From the NCBI GenBank assembly GCA_013396635.1, contig WBMW01005486.1, forward strand, positions 148,709 through 212,708: a stretch of DNA of 64,000 nt, given 5' to 3'. This document shows, one piece after another, positions 13,629 through 24,130 of this stretch; positions within the stretch are counted from its first letter, which is position 1, and each line of letters begins with the position of its first letter. Origin of the DNA: Penelope pileata. Lineage: Eukaryota > Chordata > Aves > Galliformes > Cracidae. The notes under the pieces are model-generated. The model worked only from the letters and a program-made list of their open reading frames with translations. It made no database searches and was not told where the DNA came from. Made by a program: the position numbers and the translations under genes.

Positions 13629-16600
13629 GGCTCGGCGAGAAGTTGTTCAGATACCACCATGGTGAAGCAGAAAGGAGTGAAACATCAGGAGTGTTGCGAA
13701 GAAAGGCTCTCCAGAGCTGCTTGGCCCTATTTTTCTTTGATGGAACCACAAAATGGAGGACTGTAGGTAAATCAGAGGAAAATACTCTGTTTAGAAAGAT
13801 TTGGCATGTTTGTTAATAGCCTGACTCCCGGCTGCATGGGAAGCTCCTCTGTCACTTGAAAACACAGTCTCCTGGCCCCCAAAGCTGTTCATAAGCTATA
13901 AAGTGGAAAACACAGTGGTCCTGCTGTGTGTTTTTTAAGCTGTATTTTAAAGCCTTGTTTCACAAATTTGCTGATTCTCATTTGCTTTTTGAGTGTTTGG
14001 GATCAGTAATTCTGGGCCCTTAGCTGTGTCCGGGAGGAGAACGAGGAGCAGCTGGCACGTGGGGCCTGCTCCGGCCTGCAGCGAGCTACCAGGACAGGCC
14101 TCAGCAGGACAGCAAAAAGGCAGCTCTTCCTTTCCCCTTTGACACAAGATGCAGAAAAAGAAGTATAACAAATCCCTGGCATCCCCCGCCAGCGCTGAGG
14201 GATCAGGTGTAAGTTGTGTTTTCACCGGGCAGGAAGGAAATTACATTCAGCAACAATTAGAGCAGTTGTCCATAACAACATGGGGTGCAGTGTGATCCTG
14301 CTTGTTGCTAGCTTCCACATAAGAACTGCTGTGCAGGGAACGTTTTTCACAGCCGTGGCCTGTAGAAGGCATTTGCTGCGGTTAAAGGCTTCTTGCTCAT
14401 CACAGGACAGTGTCTTTCCCAGAGGAATATTCTTGGGTTCATTCCTTATCCCTTTCAATTTGCTTTATAATCCTGAGAGTCATTTGAGCACAGGAACATC
14501 CTGAGTCATTTTTGAAATACCAAAGGAATTGCACAGAAGAGATTACTGCCTCCCTCTAGCACGCGAATCATCCTCAAAAGACTTTTCCTGGAAAATAATT
14601 CCACACATTTTTTCCCAAGGGTATGTGCTTGTTTGTTTGTCAGGGATCAAAATGCTAATGTGAAGATGCATAAGGAGCTATGGAAACCTAGAGTATAATC
14701 AGCGGGGAGATAAAGGTGTTTTTGAAGATTTGCAAGGGGCAAGTCCAACTGAGGGTCTTTACTTGATGAGATCCCTCTGAAGACAAGAGATCTCATCCAT
14801 GGTCATCTCTCCCATGGTTAGGTGTCCTTGTAGATGGTGACATTAAATAAATGCTCATGTCTCAGTGATTTCAACAGGAATTAAAGCCTGGTCCTAGGTC
14901 ACAAACAAACTGCACACAGAAGTAAGATTTACGTAACTAAGAAAGAACATTGGTGTCCAAATGCACAACACATTTCAGATGTCTAATTGTGTCTGAACAC
15001 AAGCAGACTGTCTACTCTTCGTGTTGGGTCTTCTGTCCAGTGTCAAACACACAGGCATGGGACAAGCTGTTCCTCTGACTAACACCACAGGGAGCCCTTC
15101 CTCCAAACTTTTTGTTTCTTCACAAAAATGAAATCATTACAGCTCAGGAGAGATTTCTAGTTTCTGGAAGACCCCTTCAAATAAAGCTGACTGATAAAGT
15201 TGGGCATTGTTTTTCACCATGTTAGCCATCCCAAGCCAAAGCCACAGGAAGTGACAGCATCTTGTAGGTGAGCTCAGGAGTCTAACACAACAAAGGACCT
15301 GTGTGTTCAGCTATTTTTCTCCCTCACAGGAGCAAAGTCTTATTCTTTTTCTGTTTCCTCTCTGGAGAGAACTGTATTTAAAATTCTGTTTTTAAATCTT
15401 CTTTTTCTTTAGTGCCTCTGGGCCTTGAGAAATCTGGAAGCATAAGAAATCAAGCTTCAAGGAGGCTGTTTAGAAAAACTTTAGCATGCTACAGCCTTTC
15501 GTAAGCCCCAGATGCAGGCTGGTGCCTTTGATTATCCATACACACCATTCTCCATCGAGAATTTTTATTTGCATGCTATTGGGTCAAAAATTCCCCACGC
15601 AGCAGTTGCCTGACGAAGCAGAAAATGCTAATGTTTGTGTCTGTTGTCATCCACCTCTGGCAGAAAAAGAAGCTCTGTGTAGGGAGATCTTAGTGTTGGC
15701 AATCCCTCCTTTTTAGGTGGAGAACTCATCTATATCACATTTGTATACAATCGCTGCAGGTCCGTAACAGCAGAGAATAAAGTGTTTAAATTTATGGCTT
15801 GTCTGACTGTGATTGCACCCTACATCCCATTTGACTATTCATCACGCTCCATACCCTCGGCCCTCCATCCAGTTGAGAATGTCATCTATCAGAGGATAAA
15901 CCCTCGGTTGAGTTATAAATTTATCATTAAACATTAAACATATATATATTTCTATATTACTGACATAAGAAGTTTTTATCTATAGCATATATTACATCTC
16001 TAGAACTCTTTGCAAAGAGATCTCACCTGCCATGTCCTGCTAGGATTGTAGCTCCAGGAATTACACAATATTGTCAGGATGAACCAGATTCAGCTGGTTA
16101 AAACGACAATATCGATGTAACACCGCTAGTGCAGCTCTGCTGATTCACAGCGTGATGGTCGGGCAGCATCTTCTCTTTAATGCCATACAAGCTGCTCTGT
16201 GAGCTCCTCACCATCTCCCAGGGACTGAACCCCAGCTCGGTGTTACCCACATGGCTAAGGCAGTGCAGCTCATCAGACATGGAAGGATGTTTGATTCTTG
16301 CTGGACACAGAAGCTACAAGGACACAGACACTTTGACCTGGCTGCAGACACAGAAGATGTAATATCACTGACTCCACAAGATGTTGTGTCCATGCTCTCC
16401 TGCTGTGTGCCTTGAGTAACTGTGCGATGCCATCAACACCCCCAGCTGCAGACACTTTGGGGTTACTTTCTCCTTTGCAGACTGCACTGCCTCCTAATGC
16501 TGCTGCTTCTCTGGCAATGCCCCAAGCTCCATCCCTTCACCTGTCTCCCCTGTCCAAAACCATGTCCTTAACCTTTTTCTCAAATCCATGACCACAGATG

Positions 16601-16964
16601 AGTTTCCAAGGTTGGAGCTACCAGAGATGCTCTGTCACAGTGCAGGTGACTGGGCAGGAGTCAGCGGATGGAGTTCAAGTCTCTTCTTGTTGCTGCCTTG
16701 TGCTGTTTCAGTGCTCCCGTGTAAGCCATCAGCCAACATCTGTCAGCCTTAAAGGGAACAGGTTTCCCACACACCTTGTGTCATGTCTGCCAGCCCCCGC
16801 TGATGACTGAAATGGCTTCCTGGAGTCTAGGTGGGCTCCCTGCTGGCACCTCAAATGGGGCTGAATGCCAATGTTTAGTCAACTTAAAGTCTGCAAGCAT
16901 CCTTATCTAAACAAGCCCAAAAGGGGAAAACAGAAAAGCAAGAGGTACCAAATAAGGAACATGA
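13629..16964. other. Intergenic
   Basis: Apart from the octamer-bearing stretch at 15480-15960 and a short TA run (15941-15948), nothing recognisable is present. Confidence 0.5.
15480..15960. promoter_or_regulatory. Candidate conserved non-coding stretch with an octamer site
   Basis: A perfect POU octamer ATTTGCAT lies at 15567-15574. It is followed by CTATTGGGTCA, whose ATTGG is an inverted CCAAT box, and then by 300 bp of repeat-free, AT-rich sequence with CpGs preserved. Confidence 0.25.
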
Positions 16965-17135
16965 TGAGGCATTGGAGCAGGCTGCCCTGACAGGCTGTGA
17001 ATTCTCCACCCTCGGAGATACTCAGATGGATGAGGCCACAAGTGATGTCTCCTAAGTTGGCACTGCTCTAAGCAAGGGTTTGAATCAGATGCAATCAGAG
17101 GTTCCTTCCAACCTAAATTATTGCACAAACCTGTG
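16965..17135 (+). mobile_element. Old CR1 3'-end fragment
   Basis: Landmarks are GGAGCAGGCTGCCCTGA, GGAGATACTCAGATGGATGA and GAGGTTCCTTCCAACCTAAA, in CR1 order and + orientation. It is diverged and the terminal ATTCTGTG repeats are eroded. A minus-strand frame at 16907-17338 overlaps it and is a shadow. Confidence 0.75.
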
Positions 17136-17980
17136 ACAGTCAGAAAGCCACAGGGCCCATAGTGCCAGGCAGGGACCAAAACACCAGAAAGGGCAGAGGA
17201 GATGATCAGCAGCAGTGAGCAGCGACAGAAATGCAGCCACAGCCAAGGGAGAAGCTGAGCAGACAAAAGGAACTGGTTAAGGTTACCTCGGGTGTCCACA
17301 GCCAGGATGAGTTGAGGTGAGGCCCACAGGAAGGACATGGGACTGGGTACAGGGGTTACTGACTACAGTTCTTGCTCTGACTCCAACAAAAGTTGGGGAG
17401 GGAACAATTTTGCACCTTACAACCCAGTGCCACATTATGGTTTGATTTTTCAGAGAGAAACTACAGCTTAAGAACAAGTGCATGTGTTTGTTTTTCATTA
17501 GCCAGGCGCAGAAATAATCTATGTCATTTGAACTCTTCTCTTGCTTTCCACTTTTACATATTTTTCTCAGAAAGCTACTGAAATTTAGAAATATTTCAGG
17601 CAACCTTCCAAAAATCAGAAAGTAGAGATTATCAAATACCATTTTTCCTCCTCAAGGCTACCTAATCAATTTTAATGACTAGGGGATGCATTTTCAAAGT
17701 AGCACTTAGAGGCAGACAAATCATGTTAAAAAGTACTGAGATTTCTGTCCCTAAACCACCATGACCAATGTTAGATAATGGCCTGAAGGCAGCTCAACTT
17801 TCTGTCCAGGCAAAAAATGAGACAGAGGGAAAGGCTCTGGGTGTAGGAACAAGCCTGAAGCTCTCTTGCTTAAGAAACCCACTTTCTTTTCACACGTCTA
17901 GGGAAGATCCTAGGAGTAGCTGGGACCAGTGTCCCACGTTCTCCTCTTCTGGACCCGTGTGCTAGCCTGTTTTTGTCATT

Positions 17981-18130
17981 ATAGAGTCACAGAACTGCGT
18001 AACATGCCAAATTGGAAGGGATCCACAAGGATCACGGAGTCCAGATCCTGGCTCCACATAGGACCACCCAAAATTCAAACCCTATGTCTGAGAGCATTGC
18101 TTCGGTGTCATCCATTGCCACTGCACTCCA
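17981..18130 (-). mobile_element. CR1 3'-end fragment (minus orientation)
   Basis: On the + strand it reads ATAGAGTCACAGAAC, then TTGGAAGGGATC, then GGACCACCCAAAATTCAAAC and ATGTCTGAGAGCATTG. This is the reverse complement of a CR1 3' end of the subtype with the 'accacccaaa' block. Confidence 0.85.
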
Positions 18131-18564
18131 TGCAATATCAGAGTCTCTTTGCATTTTTAACTTAAGGCGTCCCCACATAAATATACGACACATCAGCCAA
18201 ACAGCATCTATTTTTTCATTGCTACAGATGAGATGTCAGCTTAGCTGATGTTCTAGACTTGTGTTCTCACGCTGCCTTTTTGTTTTAATTACAACTCATT
18301 AATTTTTGCATTCCAAACTATCACAAATGGCCACAAGAAACCCATGTGCAAGTATATTCAACTTGATTTCTCATTCTTATTCCTATTTTTCCATTCCAGG
18401 TACGCAATATATAGAACGTGTGAGCACCAGAACTCTTGATACTCACAGATGAAGACCCAAATATAGATGCTTTCAGACTTGGCACGTCCCACTGAACTCA
18501 GAGGACTGTTGAGAGCCTACACAGGAGTGAGGAGCTGCGATGGCTGGATTGGAGCAGGAAGGAG

Positions 18565-18630
18565 GAGACCAAGACCACACAGCAAGCAGGACATAGAGCC
18601 AAGAATACAACCCAGCAGTTTTTTGGCTCC
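18565..18630 (-). repeat. MIR SINE relic (minus orientation)
   Basis: AGACCAAGACCACACAGCAA, GACATAGAGCCAAGAATACA and ACCCAGCAG follow the reversed MIR core 'cccaaggtcacacagctagt...gagctgggattcgaaccca'. Confidence 0.5.
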
Positions 18631-19471
18631 TTGTTCCCCATTCAGGCCACAGGATCAGCCTTCTCCCTCCATTGATTTCATGTAAGAGCAATAAGGGTTC
18701 AGTAGTAGGAGGCTGCTTCCCAGTGAGCTGTGCGTTGTTTGGAGGTGGTCAGAGCGTCTTTGTGTTCACAGTGGGATGGTGCTGCAGATAAGCTACAGAG
18801 AAAATACTTGAGGAGAGGGAAGTAACTAAACCTGAACAGAGCTGATTGTAATAACAATTAAATAGAGCTGCACAAAGAACAGGGTTGAAAGCTAAGAGCT
18901 AAAAATAACAAAATACATCTTACACAATATTATTTTGTACAGTAATATTTGAACAAAGCAGTGGACTTCTGGGCGCGTGACATTTGTAGGATTTGCAGGA
19001 ATGTAAACAACTTTGTATGAGGCTTAAGGCCATGTTTCTTCAACACTCCTGAACTTTCCTTCCAAAATAGAATTTTTTTAATACTTGAAAAGGAACACTG
19101 AATTTTTGACAGAAGCAGCCATTAAAGTGGCCAATCGTGATACAAAGCCACTCACTGACGCATCTTTTAACATAAAAAAAAGAAGGAAGGAACTCCAAAC
19201 ATGAAAAGATTCAGCCATCACTCCTCACTTTGTTCTCCTCAATGAGCTGTCTCCAGGCAGTTTTCCTCTGGCACACACACAGAGCCTTGCCCTGCCCAAG
19301 CTGTGTTTGTACTGCAATGGACTCAAGCCACATTTAAATACAACAGAGAGTGCTGGAGCTGCATGTGCTCACAGCATCAGCCACAAACATCTCCAGCCCT
19401 GCTCCTAGCAGCTTCTTAGAGCACTGCTGTTTGCTCTGCCTGCCCTGAGCAGAGAGGTTTTTGACCTCACT

Positions 19472-19708
19472 TCAATGATCTTTCCATGTGCCAACCACTG
19501 CCCCGCAAGAGATGAAACACAATGACTGGTCATGGCTGGAAGAAGAATCATGTACGTCGTTCGGTCTTGTTCGTGCCACATTTGGGATAATCATGGCATT
19601 TGCAAGACAGTGAGTGATTTTTGAAGCTTCCTTGGCTGAATCCTGGCCTTTTATGAAGACAGCTGCTACGGAGGAGTTGTTATTCAAAATGTTTTCAGTG
19701 AATAGCAT
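19472..19708 (-). other. Unassigned small reading frame in a conserved-looking stretch
   Basis: ATG at 19708 opens a 78-codon frame reading MLFTENILNNNSSVAAVFIK to GAVVGTWKDH. Its amino-acid mix is unusually protein-like for this window, and the DNA contains several CpGs outside any island (TACGTCGTTCGGTCTTGTTC). I recognise no family. It could be a novel small ORF, an exon, or just a conserved non-coding element. Confidence 0.15.
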
Positions 19709-19831
19709 CACTTAATTATGCAGGCCTTTTCTTAGATGCTTTCCTCTTAATTGGAGGGTTAGACATTCCAAATATCTTCAGTTTTAAATTAATCTAAAAG
19801 TACAGGGATGCCACCATTGGACACATGTTTT

Positions 19832-19936
19832 AGGTGGGTGGCAGCCTGATCTGGAGGCAGCCCTGCCCACGGCAGGGGGTTGGAACTGGATGGGCTTTAA
19901 GGTCCCTTCCAACCCAAATTGTTCTGTGATTCTGTG
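19832..19936 (+). mobile_element. CR1 3'-end fragment
   Basis: GGCAGCCTGATCTGGAGGCA, GGGGGTTGGAACTGGATGGG, AAGGTCCCTTCCAACCC and a TTCTGTGATTCTGTG tail follow in order. It is a short 5'-truncated copy in + orientation, 180 bp before another copy. Confidence 0.9.
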
Positions 19937-20112
19937 GCTGCTCTTTCTCCTGCCTCTGGGAGCTGGGGAAGGCAGGCCAGGCCAGCACAACTGGAGCTGA
20001 AGATTCAACTGGTCAACCAATGCGAGGACAAGAACACCTGGGCCAGCCTGCTGCTGTCAGGGTGGGTAGAGCCTGCATCTGCCACAGCTTCCAGCTGAGC
20101 CTGCAGAGGGGC

Positions 20113-20330
20113 ACAAAGGTTGGATATTAGGAAAAACTTCTTTGAAAGAGTGGTCAGGCATCGGGATGGGCTGCCCAGGGAGGTGGTAGAGTCACCGTCC
20201 CTGGTGGTGTTCAAGAAACGCGTGGATGTGGCACTGAGAGACACGGTTTAGTGGGCATGGTGGGGATAGACTGACAGTTGGACTGGATGATCTTAGAGGT
20301 CTCTTCCAACTTCAATGATTCTGTGATTCT
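20113..20330 (+). mobile_element. CR1 3'-end fragment, second of a tandem-oriented pair
   Basis: It contains TTGGATATTAGGAAAAACTT, GGGCTGCCCAGGGAGGTGGT, TTCAAGAAACGCGTGGATGT, GACTGGATGATCTTAGAGGT and an AATGATTCTGTGATTCT tail. The block encodes the last CR1 ORF2 residues, broken by changes. It has the same orientation as the copy ending at 19936. Confidence 0.92.
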
Positions 20331-21419
20331 AAAGCACACCTCTGAAACAGCATCACAAAAAGCAGTCTGGGATCATACTTAAGGGAGTCAACCTCTGCCT
20401 GGCACGAGAACCCATAGCACATACCACTTCATTACACATATCCTCACTTCTTCCTGGCAGGATGGAAACCTCAGCGCAAAGGGGCACCAGCCCCTGCGGT
20501 CCCATGAAGAACATATGCTTCCTCACGATGTAGAGTGGCAGCAGCGTCTCTAATCTGTCTGGAGCCCTTTCCCAATTATCAAAACCAGGCTGTGTGAAAA
20601 GCCCATCTGCACACCCAGCCAAAAGCATTCTGTACCTAAAAGTTGCTTTTAAAAAAATAAGATCAGTAGCACTGGAACAAGGGAGCTCTCGAATGCAGCA
20701 ATCTAAGCTGAATGGAAATAACAGCTTTTTAAATCCAGAGCTGTATATATGAAGATGCAAAGTTATATTGAGGTCAACACCATGAAAGCACCCAAAATAT
20801 CCATAGCTGATATTCAGTTCCAGCTGCAAGCAAGACTGCAAAATCAGTGCATTGCTACAAGCAACAGAAATTGCCCTATGTATTCCAGCTTGCTTGTTAA
20901 TTTTTTGGTTTTGAAGTGATTTCACTTCAATTACTCAGTGACACGAGGCACAGATGTCAAGGGGCTGGAGAACTTAAAACAGGAGATTTTGGGAACAAGG
21001 GCTCAGCTCCTTGTACAAAACTCGGGTGCTGCTGAGGGAGAGCTGCACCCTAGGGCTCTCCAGCTCCAGAGCAAAGCATGTGCTTTAGGTGCCCTGTGTG
21101 TGCCCCAGGTTTCCTCTGACCCAAGCCTTTGCCCTAGGTATTGGTTTTTGGGTATTTTTAGTTATTCTGCACTTCTGTGCTATGCTGACCTCCTTGAATG
21201 CCAGGTTTCAGACTGGGCCAGGATAGAGCTCGGGACATCTATTTTTCACCATGTTTCAAGCAAGTCTCCCATTTTCATGTATTCATCAGATAACTTTAAA
21301 TTTTGTGAGTTTCCCTTGAGCACTGTCAGACCTCCTTCCTGCACAGACAGACCCCAAACATCACCTGCAGGTCTCAACCCTGACAGTGGTGTGGGGCTGG
21401 CCATGCCCTATGTGCCCTC

Positions 21420-21660
21420 AGACGCTGCGAGTGGCACGTCCGTGTCTATACAGGGGGGGAGAGGGGCCCATGGGTGCGCCGAGGGTGAGCAGCCCCCAAA
21501 CAGAGCATTCTCCTCCCGTATGCAGATGGCAAAGGCTGGAGGAGGAAGCGAGTGTGTTCGCAGTCGGGCGGTGCTGTGACGCAGGGAAGCGTGGCAGGGT
21601 CTGGCTGAGCCGGCCGGGCTGCTGCTCGTTGCTATGGCAACAGGAGGATTCTGCTGGCAG
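21420..21660. promoter_or_regulatory. CpG-rich patch with RFX X-box
   Basis: CpG dinucleotides are frequent here against a CpG-poor background. The patch holds a TGACGCA (21577-21583, CRE/ATF-like) and, 45 bp further on, a perfect X-box. This combination is typical of promoters or enhancers of ciliary and neural genes. No gene is recognised on either side, and the long overlapping frames (20938-21579 plus, 21418-22290 minus) look like effects of GC-rich sequence. Confidence 0.45.
21628..21641. promoter_or_regulatory. Palindromic RFX X-box GTTGCTATGGCAAC
   Basis: All 14 bases satisfy the RFX consensus GTHNYYATRRNAAC, with two GTTGC/GCAAC half-sites around an AT centre. RFX factors bind such sites as dimers. 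A chance match of this quality in 64 kb is unlikely, though a single site does not prove function. Confidence 0.65.
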
Positions 21661-22324
21661 CCAGGGGATGGAGCGCGATATGGGGAAGGGGGAAGATTTT
21701 AGGAAGCAAAGGGAAGATTTGGAAGGAGTGAGGAGAGAAATAGGTTTGGAGACCAACATGGGAACTGGAGGGGGATGAGCAGGAGTCCCGTACCCCACTG
21801 GTGTCCCAGTGAGCCCCTCTGGCAGCTCAGCAATGCTCTGGTAGGGTCTCCCCCCTGCCCTACCCAAGGGGAAAGGTTGCCATGCCATAAAGGACACAGC
21901 AAAGCTCTCCACTGTGGCAGCACAACCAACATCACCATGGATGGTGTGGCTGTCCCCAGTGGCCAACACTGGGACCAGTGGGGATGACGAACTCCTGGAG
22001 ATGTGTCCCAGCACCTCTGGGGCCTCTCCATGCCTCCTGGCAACGCTTTGGTTCTCTGCAGAGATCTGGAGACCCCACCACGACCACTGCAGACCTCTCC
22101 TGGGCAAAGCAGCTCCCTGGCCCACACCGAGCATAACAGCAGGGAGCACAGCCCCAGAAAGGATTGGTAAATGCAGCTCCTGAGTCACCGAAGGGATGAA
22201 ACACATGTAGGGCTTTTCAGCGCAATGGGACTGTAATGGCATTTGCATAACAAAATCACTAAATAACCCTGTGTTTCCCCAAGAAAGCACCAGTTGGGGT
22301 ACAGCAAGTCTCCAGAGCCCGGCA

Positions 22325-22445
22325 GGGCTGTCCGAGCAGGAAAGCTTTCGGGGAAGGAGGAGGGAAACCCCCGGGCCCGCGCCGCTCCCCGCGCCCAGGA
22401 GATGGCAGCAGCGCGTGCGGGCTCGGAGCGACGCGGCTTTAAATG
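22325..22445. promoter_or_regulatory. Dense CpG patch, orphan promoter or first-exon candidate
   Basis: This is the densest CpG run in the window (about 15 CpG in about 120 bp, with GCGCCGCTCCCCGCGCCC in the core). On the plus strand an ATG at 22402 sits in a good context (GAGATGG). The frame gives MAAARAGSERRGFKW and stays open to 22578, but matches nothing I know. On the minus strand it could equally be an alternative first exon of a downstream gene. An AGATGGCAGC element resembles a YY1 site. Confidence 0.4.
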
Positions 22446-23454
22446 GGACATTCCCACTTGGCCCTGGGATTGCTCCTGTGTGTTTCAGGTTTTTACCATA
22501 CAGAGCACTTCTTGCATCCCGCTTCTCACCCCCGTGAGGTTTCTGTCTTCACGGCCTGTGTCTTACGTGCGGCTCTGAGACTGAAAACACAGTTACAGCA
22601 ATCCTGGTTGTTCAGTGATGCTCCATCAGACACCCAGCCTGATGCCACCCTTCTCTGCCAGGGCTACAGCGCCCCGCACTCCTTTATCTCAGCTCTGTCT
22701 GCCCCTTATCCCTACATGCTGAACACCTCTGCTCTTCCCTCCCCATGCTCGCACAAACCCAGGCTCAGGCTGTGCTCCCTCTCTCTGAGCAGCAGTGCTG
22801 CTGTCAGCCCCACACACCCCTTTTAGGATCCATCCCAAGAATTCCTAATTAATGAAATGCTTTTCATTACCAACCAGCCCTGGGAAATGATCCAAAGACG
22901 GGGAGGCCCGAATAGGCTGTGAGAGCTTGGGGTGAAAGGAAACAATGGGGAAGGAATTAAAAGCAAAATGAGCTTGGGGGGGGTGTGGAAAGAAATAAAG
23001 AAAAAAAATAAAGGCATGGTACATTAGGTTTGAACATAAGAACACGTTATGCCATGCACAGGGCTCAGCTTTTGAGACAGACTTGTTGTTTAACCTTGGG
23101 TATGCAGTGGAAACCTTCCTCAGCCAGGGACTCACCCTCCCACTGCCCACCAGAGGGGCTTTAAAGGTGTTGGCAGCCTGTGCTCACCTCTGGAGTGGGA
23201 ATGACTATGGTTTCCTGATGAATACATTGGGCATTTCTTGTACAAATCAGAAGGAATTCCCTTGGACCAAAAGAAAAAAGAAAAAAAAGGAAGAAGAAGA
23301 TTAAGATCTATGTTTTGAAGAGAATTTACGTCTTGGCCTTGAAAGAGTTAACTCATCATAGCAGAAGATAATTTCTCTAATTAAGCAGCAGTCTTGAAGC
23401 ACAGGTACCACTGTGATGAGCAGATTTCCAGCAGCCACTCTTTAGGGCAGAGCC

Positions 23455-23560
23455 CTGGCCCAGGCTGTGGGTGGTGCCCTGGGACACGGCGCCTGCACAG
23501 AACAACCCAGCGGCACCGCCCGCCCCGACACGAAGCCGGCCACAGACAAATGCTGACACT
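23455..23560. promoter_or_regulatory. Third CpG-enriched patch
   Basis: GACACGGCGCCTGCACAG and CAGCGGCACCGCCCGCCCCG raise CpG content locally. A plus-strand splice donor-like CCCCCG|GTAAGG lies about 310 bp further on (23872), near another CpG cluster (23836-23873). A non-coding transcript across this region is possible but not shown. Confidence 0.25.
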
Positions 23561-23889
23561 GCACATCAGGGGAAAATTACTCACTGCGATCCATGACTCC
23601 TGTGATGAAAGTTTGACAGCGTCAGTTTAAAGAGTCTCTTTTCCTCTTGCTACTGATGAAAACAGATCCCTGATCAGCTTTACATCAGAGAATCTTTCAG
23701 GCTTCATTTACCAAAGCAGATCTCCTCCTGGATGGAACAAAAAAAGCCACCACAGCACAGACAAAGCAAGCAGGCAGATGGGTTTGAGCCCCTGGGCAGG
23801 TGGGGTTCAGCTGGGCAGCTGCAGGCAATGTCCTCTTCGCCCCGAGCGGCGCAGGATCCCAGTGACCCCCGGTAAGGCTCCGCCTGGCT

Positions 23890-24130
23890 AGCTGCTTGTT
23901 AATTTCCAAGCACAATGAAGCAGACCTGGAGTTCCAATTGCAATATCAAAGATCTGTTTCAGAGCAGCTGAAGAGGGGGAAAGAAGTATATTTCTTCTTC
24001 CCCTCTAATCAGACTGAAGTTACCCGGTGCCAACCTCAATCTGTGTTAAATTGCTCGTGCCATCCACCAGAGAGATTGGGCTTGAGCACATAATAGAAGT
24101 TAATTCAGAAAATGATTACTCAGATAATTA
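23890..24130. promoter_or_regulatory. Candidate conserved non-coding stretch with an internal hairpin
   Basis: Repeat-free sequence rich in AATTA/TAATT-type words (TTAATTTCC, CCAATTGCAAT, GTTAATTCAG, GATAATTAAGTG). At 23973-24005 a purine-rich arm GAGGGGGAAAGAAG faces a pyrimidine arm CTTCTTCCCCTC across a TATA-containing loop. Confidence 0.25.

Larger units (their letters stand above)
17136..19831. other. Intergenic with CR1 and MIR relics
   Basis: It holds the CR1 end at 17981, the MIR relic at 18565, an AT-rich homeodomain-word stretch near 18280-18320 and the unassigned small frame at 19472. No gene is supported. Confidence 0.5.

Noticed and set aside
13028..13660. Four minus-strand frames under the CR1 copy
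   Set aside because: They are antisense shadows of the CR1 ORF2 frame.
20353..20925. 190-codon minus-strand frame
   Set aside because: It starts with GTG, has no family resemblance, and begins with vector-like AT-rich sequence next to CR1 copies. Treated as chance.
20938..21579. 213-codon plus-strand frame leading into the X-box patch
   Set aside because: The first codon is GTG and the translation resembles no protein.
21418..22290. 290-codon minus-strand frame, longest in the window
   Set aside because: It overlaps long frames on the other strand in GC-rich DNA, has low-complexity Pro/Ser/Gly composition and no recognisable domain. GC-rich sequence lacks stops by chance.
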